Of a DNA stretch of 64,000 nt, positions 8,403 through 16,832 are shown piece after piece. This DNA is from Jilunia laotingensis (lineage in GTDB: Bacteria > Bacteroidota > Bacteroidia > Bacteroidales > Bacteroidaceae), in assembly GCF_014385165.1 (NCBI RefSeq), contig NZ_JACRTF010000001.1, positions 744,001 through 808,000 on the forward strand, written 5' to 3'. Every line of letters starts with the position of its first letter. The stretch's first letter is position 1. Made by a program: the position numbers and the translations under genes. Below the pieces are notes generated by a model, which was not told the DNA's origin, did not search any database, and was given only the letters and a program-made list of their open reading frames with translations.

Positions 8403-9223
8403 ATACCCTTTTCTTCCAAAGCAACCACACGCTTTTTGTATAAATCACCGACAGCCTTCTTGAATGTTTTCTTACTCACACCGAAGATCGCATAAATATC
8501 TTCTGCCGGGCTTTTATCAGTCAAAGCAATATGCCCTTCATGGTCTTTGATATATTGCAACAGGTCTTTGGAAAAATCACCAACCTTTTCAAAACCAGGT
8601 TTTTGTAATATAAGATCGATTTTACCATCTTCGCGCACTTGCTTCACAAAAGCTTTTAGTTCCATCCCTGTATGCAAAGGTTGGAATATCTCACTGTCAT
8701 ATAGCAGTCCACCGAACTTATTGTCAATGATGGCTTTAAATCCTAAATCGGTCTTTTGCCAGATCAAGACATCCACCTCATCGCCCGGTTGATATTCCGG
8801 TGTTTCTTTCGAAAGGTAACGGTCTACTTTTGCCGAAGCTACAATCCGATAGCTCTCTTCATCAATATGTGCATGAATGATGTATTTATTGCCTACCTGC
8901 ATTTTCATCTTTTGTTCGCCGAAGGGAACGAAAAGATCTTTCATCAATCCCCACTTAAGAAAGGCACCATATTCATTCACCCAGGCTACTTCTAGGCAGG
9001 CGAACTCTCCTACCTGTACCAAAGGAGTCAATGTGGTAGCTACCAATCTCTCGTCAATATCCAAGTAGAGAAACACATTCAGCATGTCTCCCACCTTACA
9101 ATCTTCAGGCACATACCGCGAGGGCAAAAGAATTTCACCTTCCTCACCTCCATCCAGATACATTCCGAAGTCTACTTCCTTCACAACCTCCAGCTGGTTG
9201 AACTTTCCTAATTTTATACTCAT
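8384..9223 (-). CDS. CvfB-type S1-like RNA-binding protein
   Basis: 279 residues, the usual length of the CvfB/YitL family. It begins MSIKLGKFNQLEVVKEVDFGMYL, the first S1-like OB fold, with further S1-like segments (EVAWVNEYGAFLKWGLMKDL and DVLIWQKTDLGFKAIID) and a C-terminal winged helix (SPAEDIYAIFGVSKKTFKKAV, ending EEKGIRLV). The staphylococcal member affects virulence gene expression and binds RNA; the molecular role in Bacteroides is not established. It stands alone on the minus strand, divergent from malate dehydrogenase. Confidence 0.88.
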   Translation of the reverse strand: MSIKLGKFNQLEVVKEVDFGMYLDGGEEGEILLPSRYVPEDCKVGDMLNVFLYLDIDERLVATTLTPLVQVGEFACLEVAWVNEYGAFLKWGLMKDLFVPFGEQKMKMQVGNKYIIHAHIDEESYRIVASAKVDRYLSKETPEYQPGDEVDVLIWQKTDLGFKAIIDNKFGGLLYDSEIFQPLHTGMELKAFVKQVREDGKIDLILQKPGFEKVGDFSKDLLQYIKDHEGHIALTDKSPAEDIYAIFGVSKKTFKKAVGDLYKKRVVALEEKGIRLVRP

Positions 9224-9360
9224 ATATTTAGCGGTTAGTAATCAGAACTTAATAATAAGTTAATTCCCGACAAAGATAATCTATTTACCTTACATCTGCA
9301 TCTCTGATATAACTTTTCATTATCAGCCAGAACCTTTTTCAATAAACATTCTACCCATTA

Positions 9361-9382
9361 TGTCGTTATCTTTGTAACGACA
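9361..9382 (+). promoter_or_regulatory. Perfect inverted repeat enclosing the mdh -7 box
   Basis: TGTCGTTA (9361-9368), six bases, TAACGACA (9375-9382). The Bacteroides -7 element TATCTTTG (9367-9374) lies inside it, so a protein bound to the repeat would block the promoter; alternatively the 5' end of the transcript could fold here. No clear -33 TTTG is present at the usual spacing, which fits a regulated promoter. Confidence 0.6.
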
Positions 9383-9421
9383 AACAAATTAAGATTGTTC
9401 AACTATAAAATAGATATGATT

Positions 9422-10423
9422 ATGAATTTCTTAACCAACGAAAAACTTACGATTGTAGGAGCTGCAGGAATGATCGGTTCCAATATGGCTCAGACGGCTA
9501 TGATGATGAAACTGACTCCCAACATCTGCTTATACGATCCATATGCACCGGCACTGGAAGGTGTGGCAGAAGAGTTGCTTCATTGCGGATTTGCTGATGT
9601 CAACCTGACATTTACTTCAGATATCAAAGAAGCTTTGACGGGAGCATCCTACATTGTATCATCCGGTGGCGCTGCACGTAAGGCTGGTATGACTCGTGAA
9701 GACCTTTTGAAAGGGAATGCTGAAATTGCCGCTCAATTCGGCAAAGATATCCGCCAATATTGTCCGGAAGTGAAACATGTGGTAGTTATATTCAACCCGG
9801 CAGACATAACGGGACTGATTACTTTACTTTATTCAGGGCTGAAACCTTCACAAGTATCTACACTGGCAGCATTGGACAGTACTCGCCTGCAAAACGAACT
9901 GGTGAAATACTTTAAGATCCCCGCTTCCAAGATACAGAACTGCCGTACTTACGGAGGCCACGGGGAACAAATGGCTGTATTTGCTTCTACTACCACGGTA
10001 GATGGTGATACTTTGACCAATTGGATTGGTACCACTCGTTTACCGCAAACAGAATGGGATGCGATCAAACAGCGCGTCATCCAAGGAGGTAAACACATTA
10101 TCGATTTGCGTGGAAGGTCTTCTTTCCAAAGTCCTGCCTACCTTTCCATTGAGATGATTGCTGCAGCAATGGGAGGCGAACCTTTCCGCTGGCCTGCAGG
10201 TACATACGTATCTAATGGAAAATTCGACCATATAATGATGGCAATGGAAACTTCTATCACAAAAGACGGCATCAGTTATAAAGAAGTAACAGGTAGTCCA
10301 GCAGAACAACAGGAACTGGAAGATAGCTACAAGCATCTTTGCAAGCTTCGTGATGAAGTAATAGGCATGGGAATCATTCCACCTATCAAAGATTGGCATA
10401 TGCTGAATCCGAATATAAAATAG
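9422..10423 (+). CDS. mdh: Malate dehydrogenase (LDH/MDH superfamily)
   Basis: 333 residues from the ATG at 9422 (MNFLTNEKLT); upstream in-frame ATGs at 9395 and 9416 would add only unconserved residues. Rossmann motif GAAGMIGSN at residues 13-21, substrate loop GAARKAGMTREDLL, NPADI in place of the usual NPVD, DSTRLQNEL with the catalytic Asp and substrate Arg, and GGHGEQMAVF with the catalytic His. It catalyses NAD-dependent interconversion of oxaloacetate and malate, the reductive step on the fumarate/succinate route used by Bacteroides. It is monocistronic, with a strong hairpin after the stop and an inverted repeat around the promoter. Confidence 0.88.
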   Translation: MNFLTNEKLTIVGAAGMIGSNMAQTAMMMKLTPNICLYDPYAPALEGVAEELLHCGFADVNLTFTSDIKEALTGASYIVSSGGAARKAGMTREDLLKGNAEIAAQFGKDIRQYCPEVKHVVVIFNPADITGLITLLYSGLKPSQVSTLAALDSTRLQNELVKYFKIPASKIQNCRTYGGHGEQMAVFASTTTVDGDTLTNWIGTTRLPQTEWDAIKQRVIQGGKHIIDLRGRSSFQSPAYLSIEMIAAAMGGEPFRWPAGTYVSNGKFDHIMMAMETSITKDGISYKEVTGSPAEQQELEDSYKHLCKLRDEVIGMGIIPPIKDWHMLNPNIK

Positions 10424-10462
10424 ACTCCATATCGAATAATAAGTAGGATGATCACTCTAAAG

Positions 10463-10503
10463 GAACACCGGTTGCAAACCATCAGGAAATGCAACCGGTG
10501 TTC
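10463..10503. terminator. Bidirectional terminator after mdh
   Basis: GAACACCGGTTGCA (10463-10476) pairs perfectly with 10490-10503, a 14-bp stem with 13-base loop, followed by TTTT. It lies between the convergent mdh and EamA transporter genes. Confidence 0.85.
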
Positions 10504-10525
10504 TTTTATTGAAGATGAATAACTT

Positions 10526-11446
10526 TTATTTCTTTATCAGGACAGTTTTATCCTTTATTTCAGCAACCTCTACCAAATAGACTCCGACGCATATGAAGAG
10601 TATGGCAAACAATTGTGTCCAACTAAAACGATCCTGCCCTAAAATCAAAGAAGCTATCGTTGCAACGATGAGAATCAAATAGCCATAAATGGCAACAACC
10701 GTCGCCTTAAGATATTTTAAACCGATAGGCAACAACATGTAGCTTAGCACTGTCGGGAAAATAAGCACAAACATCAGCACGGTAAAAGGCAACCAATGTA
10801 AAGGCAATGAAAATACGGGAGCATCAAATCCGGTAATAGCCGATACGATAATCCCAGAAAAAGCCGCACCGGAAAAAGTATATTTCAACATAGTCATGGC
10901 TCCCACTGCTGTAAGGATTTTCTTACTTGCTACCAAATATATGGCATAAACTACTGAACTAAGCAAACAAAGCATATTACCGACAAAAGCATCCGAGGCC
11001 AAATCATCGCTTTTCTGCGTCAAGATGCAGACCAATGCCCCTACAAGTGCTATCGATATGCCCAAAATCTTGAAACCGGTTGCCCGCTCATGAAAGAAAG
11101 ATACCATAATGATGAAAACCCAAACAGGTTGCAAACTCGTAAAAATAGAACTGGATATAGGAGTCGTCTTACTTAATCCGATCAAATAAAGAAACATGAA
11201 ACCATACAATCCTGCCGCACCTAACAGAAACAGCAACCATTTGTCTTTCTTACTTGTTTTTTCTTCCGATGGCAAAAACCAATCTATCACCCAGAACGCC
11301 ACCGCAGCAAACGTACAGCGAAGCGTTGCCCCTGTTAACGGACTCAACCACAAAGGGAGCAAGAATTTAAGGGCATTCATATTCAATCCGCTAAACACTT
11401 TCGATACCGCCATACTCAGATTGGCTTCCAGTTTTTTATTCTCCAT
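10526..11446 (-). CDS. EamA/DMT-family transporter
   Basis: 306 residues with about ten hydrophobic helices in two repeated halves, as in the EamA (DMT) superfamily; typical segments are FLLPLWLSPLTGATLRCTFAAVAFW in the first half and YLKATVVAIYGYLILIVATIASLILGQ in the second. Family members export amino acids or other metabolites across the inner membrane. It lies 72 bp downstream of the MFS gene on the same strand and next to the glutamate/GABA locus, but no sequence feature fixes the substrate. Confidence 0.85.
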   Translation of the reverse strand: MENKKLEANLSMAVSKVFSGLNMNALKFLLPLWLSPLTGATLRCTFAAVAFWVIDWFLPSEEKTSKKDKWLLFLLGAAGLYGFMFLYLIGLSKTTPISSSIFTSLQPVWVFIIMVSFFHERATGFKILGISIALVGALVCILTQKSDDLASDAFVGNMLCLLSSVVYAIYLVASKKILTAVGAMTMLKYTFSGAAFSGIIVSAITGFDAPVFSLPLHWLPFTVLMFVLIFPTVLSYMLLPIGLKYLKATVVAIYGYLILIVATIASLILGQDRFSWTQLFAILFICVGVYLVEVAEIKDKTVLIKK

Positions 11447-11518
11447 AATGTAAGTTTTACTTTATATCTATTTAACATGCCATCTAAGATGCCCCTTTTC
11501 CACGATGCGAACGACTAC

Positions 11519-12766
11519 TTATGCCTTATCATCAAATAGGAATGTATTCCTTTTGGTATACGCCCACACCAGTGCAACCAAAGTAATGCATAGATTGAAA
11601 ACAAATGCAAACTGTTGCGACTTGATATGAAATACCGTAGATTGAAAGAAATCCATAATAAACGGACAGAGCAAAATGGCCAAGTAATTCATCATCATAA
11701 CAAAAGCAAGAGCCAATGTGACTTTTTTCGGAATAGCCGTATGGGTAGTCTTATCATAAATAATAGGTTGAATAACTCCATACCCCAAACCCACCAAAAT
11801 ACATCCCGGAGCTATCATCCATTCCTTGGAAGAAATCCAGATCAAGAACAAACCGCAAGCTATGCTCAATAAGCTGTAAAATTTAGTTTTGTTACCACAA
11901 AGCTTCACTATTTGATTCAGAAAAAAGCCGGGAGCCATGATAGCCAGAAAGAAAAGGGAGATCATCACACCTGAATTCCCACTGGTAAAGTGGTATTCTT
12001 TCATCAGGAAAGGAAGATTGAAAGTAATAATCAAGGCAAGATAAGTGGCAAGTCCATAAAACAGCATCACACCTACAAGATGTTTGATGTTTATGCCATT
12101 CTTATTATTACCAATTTCAGCGTTTATCTCCGTATCCTGCTTTTCAGCATCCTCTTTATTCGTCATCGACACCGAACCACCTTCACTAATCATACTCCTT
12201 TGCAAATAAACCGAAAGGACCAGTGAAACCAGTGGCAGCAGATAAACCACAAACGGAAGATGCCAGTTTACTTCAGCCAGATAACCGGTTACGACGGTAG
12301 CTATCACAAGTGTTATATTTGTTATGGCGGAGCTAAGGCCAAACTGTTTTACCCGATATGTTCCTACAAAATATTTCGAAATCAAGCCTGTACTCAAAGG
12401 AACGATCATCCCCGAACCCACTCCTAACATGGCACTGATGGCAATCAATTGCCACATTTTATTAGAAAAGAGATAAAGTATGCCACTAAGAGCAAAAATC
12501 CCCAACCCCACCTGTAATAACCGGATGATATTCACACGTTCCGTCAGCTTACCAGCTAAAAGTATAAAAGGAATTATCAACAAAGATGGCAATGATGAAA
12601 GCATCTGCACATCCAATTCCGTAGAATGCGGGAAAATAACGGAAAGCTTTCCCAAAATAGGAGATACGGCAAGTCCTGGCAGTGCATTTAGTGCAGAAAT
12701 AGACCATATACCGATGAGTGTAATAAGGGGAATTGTCCCACGACCGGTTTGTATTCTCATAATCAA
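11519..12766 (-). CDS. Major facilitator superfamily transporter
   Basis: 415 residues, about twelve membrane segments with a charged central cytoplasmic loop (EGGSVSMTNKEDAEKQDTEINAEIGNN region, about residues 190-225). The segment GKLTERVNIIRLLQVGLG is the loop 2-3 region of MFS carriers. Probably an efflux or drug:H+ type carrier of the inner membrane. It is divergent from gadB, with 209 bp between the two starts. Substrate unknown; a role in organic acid or amino acid export would fit the location but is only inference. Confidence 0.85.
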   Translation of the reverse strand: MIMRIQTGRGTIPLITLIGIWSISALNALPGLAVSPILGKLSVIFPHSTELDVQMLSSLPSLLIIPFILLAGKLTERVNIIRLLQVGLGIFALSGILYLFSNKMWQLIAISAMLGVGSGMIVPLSTGLISKYFVGTYRVKQFGLSSAITNITLVIATVVTGYLAEVNWHLPFVVYLLPLVSLVLSVYLQRSMISEGGSVSMTNKEDAEKQDTEINAEIGNNKNGINIKHLVGVMLFYGLATYLALIITFNLPFLMKEYHFTSGNSGVMISLFFLAIMAPGFFLNQIVKLCGNKTKFYSLLSIACGLFLIWISSKEWMIAPGCILVGLGYGVIQPIIYDKTTHTAIPKKVTLALAFVMMMNYLAILLCPFIMDFFQSTVFHIKSQQFAFVFNLCITLVALVWAYTKRNTFLFDDKA

Positions 12767-12975
12767 TTCTATTATTTTTTAAGTTAGACCTCTGACGGCT
12801 GAATTTAAGTTTTCGTTATGAACAACAAGCGTTTTGGAAAGTTCACAAAAATTCCTCCTTAATAAACGCCAAATAATGTAAAACGGGCAAACTTTCATTA
12901 CCGCTTACTGTTTTTGTGGGAAATCCGACGGGGAAACTCCCTGCCATCCTAAACCTAATTAAAACTATAGTAATT

Positions 12976-14418
12976 ATGGAAGATTTAAATTTCAGAAAAG
13001 GTGATGCCAAAACAGAAGTATTCGGTTCAAACAGAATGTTACAGCCCGCACCGGTAGATAAAATCCCTGATGGGCCTACAACTCCGGAAATCGCCTATCA
13101 GATGGTAAAAGATGAAACTTTTGCTCAAACACAGCCCCGTCTCAACCTGGCTACTTTCGTCACCACTTATATGGATGATTATGCTACGAAGTTAATGAAT
13201 GAAGCTATCAATATCAACTATATTGACGAAACGGAATATCCCCGTATTGCCGTCATGAATGGTAAATGTATCAATATCATGGCCAATCTGTGGAATTCTC
13301 CTGAAAAAGCAGACTGGAAAACGGGTGCATTGGCAATCGGTTCTTCCGAAGCTTGTATGCTAGGGGGCGTGGCAGCATGGCTGCGTTGGCGTAAAAGACG
13401 CCAAGCACAAGGCAAACCATTTGATAAACCTAATTTCGTTATCTCAAGCGGTTTCCAGGTTGTATGGGAAAAGTTTGCCCAACTATGGCAGATTGAAATG
13501 CGTCAGGTGCCTTTGACTCTCGATAAGACCACTCTCGATCCTGAAGAAGCTTTGAAAATGTGTGATGAGAATACAATCTGTATCGTACCTATCCAGGGAG
13601 TTACATGGACAGGATTGAACGACGACGTCGAAGCTCTCGACAAAGCGGTCGATGCTTACAACGCCAAGACAGGATATGAAGTTTGTATCCACGTGGATGC
13701 CGCTACCGGTGGTTTCATTCTTCCATTCCTCAACCCGGAAGTAAAATGGGATTTCCGTTTGAAATGGGTACTTTCTATCAGCACATCCGGTCATAAATTC
13801 GGCCTTGTTTATCCGGGACTTGGTTGGGTTGTTTGGAAAGACAAGAAATATCTCCCCGAGGTAATGTCATTCAGCGTAAACTATCTGGGTGCAGATATTA
13901 CTCAGGTAGGACTAAACTTCTCACGTCCGGCTGCTCAGATTTTGGGACAATATTACCAGTTCATTCGTTTAGGATTCCAGGGATACAAGGAAGTACAATA
14001 CAATTCATTGACTATTGCCCAATATCTCCATGATGAAATAGCCAAAATGGCTCCGTTCGTTAACTATGCTAAAGATGTCGTGAATCCATTATTTATATGG
14101 TACATGAAACCGGAATATGCTAAAAATGCGAAATGGACTTTATATGACCTGCAAGACAAGCTGGCTCAGAGTGGATGGATGGTTCCTGCATATACATTGC
14201 CGAACAACCTGGAAAATTACGTAGTAATGCGTATTGTAGTTCGCCAAGGATTCAGCCGCGACATGGCAGACATGTTGCTGGGCGACATCAAGAACGCAAT
14301 TGCCGAATTTGAAAAGCTGGAATACCCGACCACTACCCGTATTGCCCAAGACAAGAACCTGCCGGTAGCTACGAAAGTATTCAACCACACGGGTAAGCCA
14401 CAGGCTGCTAAAAAATAA
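12976..14418 (+). CDS. gadB: Glutamate decarboxylase
   Basis: 480 residues from the ATG at 12976; an in-frame GTG at 12916 would add 20 unrelated residues. PLP enzyme of the group II decarboxylases: ICIVPIQGVTWTGLNDDVE, HVDAATGGFI with the PLP-binding Asp241, and SISTSGHKFGLVYPGLGW with the Schiff-base Lys274. The C-terminus has NHTGKPQAAKK; a His-Thr near the end is the element that closes the E. coli active site at neutral pH. It converts glutamate plus H+ to GABA and CO2 in the cytoplasm. First gene of the gadB-glsA pair; the channel and antiporter genes follow. Confidence 0.95.
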   Translation: MEDLNFRKGDAKTEVFGSNRMLQPAPVDKIPDGPTTPEIAYQMVKDETFAQTQPRLNLATFVTTYMDDYATKLMNEAININYIDETEYPRIAVMNGKCINIMANLWNSPEKADWKTGALAIGSSEACMLGGVAAWLRWRKRRQAQGKPFDKPNFVISSGFQVVWEKFAQLWQIEMRQVPLTLDKTTLDPEEALKMCDENTICIVPIQGVTWTGLNDDVEALDKAVDAYNAKTGYEVCIHVDAATGGFILPFLNPEVKWDFRLKWVLSISTSGHKFGLVYPGLGWVVWKDKKYLPEVMSFSVNYLGADITQVGLNFSRPAAQILGQYYQFIRLGFQGYKEVQYNSLTIAQYLHDEIAKMAPFVNYAKDVVNPLFIWYMKPEYAKNAKWTLYDLQDKLAQSGWMVPAYTLPNNLENYVVMRIVVRQGFSRDMADMLLGDIKNAIAEFEKLEYPTTTRIAQDKNLPVATKVFNHTGKPQAAKK

Positions 14419-14433
14419 ATTTATTTGCCATTA

Positions 14434-14528
14434 GACAATTTACGGTTTACGATTGGATGTATTCTTTAGTTTTTAGTTACTCTCTTAAAGTTAATCGAAA
14501 ATATTTCAATCGTAAATTGTAAAGTGTC
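14434..14528. repeat. Imperfect 22-nt inverted repeat between gadB and glsA
   Basis: The segment 14434-14455 (GACAATTTACGG then TTTACGATTG) faces 14507-14528 (CAATCGTAAA then TTGTAAAGTGTC). Ten bases pair without mismatch nearest the loop and most of the rest pair too. It could form a stem in the 136-bp gadB-glsA spacer and set the relative expression or stability of the two parts of the message. Confidence 0.6.
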
Positions 14529-14554
14529 TGATCCTAAATCTAAAAAGAATCTAT

Positions 14555-15520
14555 ATGAATAATAAAATCTCTGTTTCGCAAATCAAAGAAGCCGTTCAAC
14601 AAGCTTACGAACAGGTTAAAGGCGATACCGGTGGCAATAATGCCAACTATATCCCCTACTTGGCCAATATTGACAAGAATCTATTCGGTATAAGTGTTTG
14701 TCTGTTGAACGGTGAAAAATTCAATGTTGGCGATTATAATTATCGTTTCGGCATCGAATCCGTTTCAAAAGTACCCACAGCCATTTTAATCCTACGTCAA
14801 TACGGTGCTAAAAAGGTATTGGATATGATTGGTGCCGATGCTACCGGGTTGCCTTTCAACTCTATCATGGCCATCCTTCTGGAAAATGACCATCCTTCTA
14901 CTCCATTGGTAAATGCAGGAGCCATCTCTGCCTGTTCCATGGTACAGCCGATAGGCGATTCTACTAAAAAATGGAATGCGATTGTAGAAAACATCACCGA
15001 TCTTTGCAACGATGCTCCGCAACTGATTGATGAATTATACAAATCCGAATCGGCAACGAACTTCAACAACCGCAGTATTGCTTGGTTATTGAAGAACTAT
15101 AACCGTATTTATGATGATCCCGATATGTCGCTTGACCTTTACACGCGTCAATGCTCACTGGGTGTTACATCCGAAATGTTATCCGTAGCTGCTGCTACAA
15201 TAGCTAACAGTGGTACAAATCCCGTTTCAAAGAAACAGGTATTTGCTGCCGAATTAGCACCGAAAATCACCTCCATGATTGCTTCTGTAGGTTTCTATCA
15301 GCATACGGGCGACTGGATGTATACTTCCGGAATACCTGCTAAGACAGGTGTAGGCGGTGGCGTGATGGGAGTCTTCCCCGGAGTATTGGGCATCTCCGCA
15401 TTTGCTCCTCCTTTGGATAATGCAGGCAATTCAGTGAAGGCACAATTGGCCATCAAATTTATAATGAATAAGCTGGGGTTGAATGTATTCAACGGCGAGC
15501 AAATTAGTGTAGTTGAATAA
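14555..15520 (+). CDS. glsA: Glutaminase (serine-dependent beta-lactamase-like)
   Basis: 321 residues, slightly longer than the roughly 310 of E. coli YbaS. The catalytic S-x-x-K is FGIESVSKV with Ser69 and Lys72; other family features are LVNAGAISACSM and SLDLYTRQCSLGVT, and GVGGGVMGVFPG near the C-terminus. It hydrolyses glutamine to glutamate and ammonia in the cytoplasm. Next to gadB this supplies substrate for decarboxylation, and the ammonia itself takes up a proton, as in the glutamine-dependent acid resistance system of E. coli. A terminator follows the stop. Confidence 0.95.
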   Translation: MNNKISVSQIKEAVQQAYEQVKGDTGGNNANYIPYLANIDKNLFGISVCLLNGEKFNVGDYNYRFGIESVSKVPTAILILRQYGAKKVLDMIGADATGLPFNSIMAILLENDHPSTPLVNAGAISACSMVQPIGDSTKKWNAIVENITDLCNDAPQLIDELYKSESATNFNNRSIAWLLKNYNRIYDDPDMSLDLYTRQCSLGVTSEMLSVAAATIANSGTNPVSKKQVFAAELAPKITSMIASVGFYQHTGDWMYTSGIPAKTGVGGGVMGVFPGVLGISAFAPPLDNAGNSVKAQLAIKFIMNKLGLNVFNGEQISVVE

Positions 15521-15540
15521 AAATTCTGTCCTTTTTCGTA

Positions 15541-15582
15541 GAGAGGTTATTACCGGTCAAAGGGTAGTGACCTCTCTTTTTT
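15541..15582 (+). terminator. Terminator after glsA
   Basis: GAGAGGT (15541-15547) pairs with ACCTCTC (15570-15576); additional TTACC/GGGTAG pairing lies inside, and a run of T follows directly. Confidence 0.85.
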
Positions 15583-15722
15583 ATACGGGAATCGTATGAC
15601 TATTGCCTTTATGCAAAGAGCATATCTGCTAATTGTATAACTGTGTTTTTTATTGCAGTCGATTCTGACGACCTACTGCCTACGTGTGAATTAGATGCAA
15701 TAACTATTACATCACTGTAAAC

Positions 15723-15820
15723 GCATTAAAGCACCACTTTATCCGGGTTAAAGTATCGCTTTATCAGGATTAAAGCACTGCTTTATCGGCATTAAAGCAA
15801 CGCTTTATCGGTGATAAAGT
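15723..15820. repeat. 22-bp tandem array 2 (TTAAAGC / GCTTTATC family), four units plus a fragment
   Basis: Units start at 15723, 15745, 15767 and 15789, each exactly 22 bp, followed by a partial fifth (GATAAAGT). The shared core is TTAAAGC, three bases, GCTTTATC, so each unit is itself a small hairpin with arms AAAGC and GCTTT. Units differ mainly at the first two bases and in the loop. It lies in the 366-bp gap between the convergent ends of glsA (15520) and the channel gene (15887); apart from the glsA terminator the rest of the gap holds nothing recognised. Confidence 0.85.
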
Positions 15821-15886
15821 AATAGCACAAGCTATGCGCGAGCATCACAGGAGAATGATTTACTATGATCCGCGCTGACCAGCAGC

Positions 15887-16642
15887 CTAGTTCGCAGGCT
15901 GTTGCTGTTTAGCTGTTTTTTCCGATTCAGCTTCCATCTGTTGATAATATGCTTCTCTTTCTTTATTCTTTTTCTGGATAAGGCTCGTCATGTAAACCGT
16001 AAAGATGGGGAACATCATCATGCCCAATGCCGCCAACAAAACAGACAGGACACGTCCCGTCACCGTCACCGCTATTATATTCGATCCCACAGTAGTCACA
16101 TCCATAAAAGCCCACCACAGTGCATCTCCATATCCTACAACCAACGGATTCACTTTATGCTCTAACACAAAGAAAGCCAGACTTGCAAAATAAACTGTTG
16201 CCAGTAGCATCGTCAGGTAGGAGACAAAAAGACTGGATGCCCTATTATATGTCAGCCAACCTACTACGATTGCCATCGCATAGCCTCCCCGTACCAAAGG
16301 TACGAAACGCAACATATAAGTAATCTCTGGTGAAAACGTCCAACCGAAATAAGCAATTATATTTTGATAAGGAATGGCAACTAATAAGAAGATGAAATGT
16401 GTACTGAAATACCTCAATTTGTCTTTCGAAAGAAAAAGTTCAAGCAGGAAATCGAATAGAAACAGGATACAAATCCATAATTGTACTTTCATATACAAGG
16501 ACTGAGTATAAAATGGAATGCCTTTGAAAGTATCCACAGAAATACTAATCACAAGGAACAGCGAAAGCAAAAGGATAATAACATGCAATACACCGTAAAT
16601 ACCCCTTTTACGTAAAGCAAAATCCGATAGAGCCATATTCAT
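15887..16642 (-). CDS. Potassium-channel-like ion transporter with an altered filter
   Basis: 251 residues with six hydrophobic segments, laid out like a voltage-gated channel subunit. The S4-like segment has only scattered arginines (TYMLRFVPLVRGGYAM). The pore region reads YGDALWWAFMDVTTVGSNIIAVTVTGRVLSVLLAALG: pore helix, filter and S6 align well with K+ channels, but the filter is TVGSN (residues 184-188) rather than TVGYG. The C-terminus is a charged coil (KKNKEREAYYQQMEAESEK). It lies on the opposite strand between glsA and gadC. In acid stress a counter-ion pathway would be useful; the ion carried cannot be assumed to be K+. Start could be the Met at 16636. Confidence 0.85.
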   Translation of the reverse strand: MNMALSDFALRKRGIYGVLHVIILLLSLFLVISISVDTFKGIPFYTQSLYMKVQLWICILFLFDFLLELFLSKDKLRYFSTHFIFLLVAIPYQNIIAYFGWTFSPEITYMLRFVPLVRGGYAMAIVVGWLTYNRASSLFVSYLTMLLATVYFASLAFFVLEHKVNPLVVGYGDALWWAFMDVTTVGSNIIAVTVTGRVLSVLLAALGMMMFPIFTVYMTSLIQKKNKEREAYYQQMEAESEKTAKQQQPAN

Positions 16643-16832
16643 AAGATTTTTTATATTAAGTTATACATCTGACTTCCCAAAGAGATGAAGTAAAAACAAC
16701 CTCGGTATAGCCTTTGTTTACCTGACTACGAATGTTAATTAACCAAGTTTGACTGTCACCCCCGAAAACATCTTTACTTAAATGTTGTTATAAATCAGAC
16801 TTAAAAATATTTTTCACTTAAAACCTTAACTT

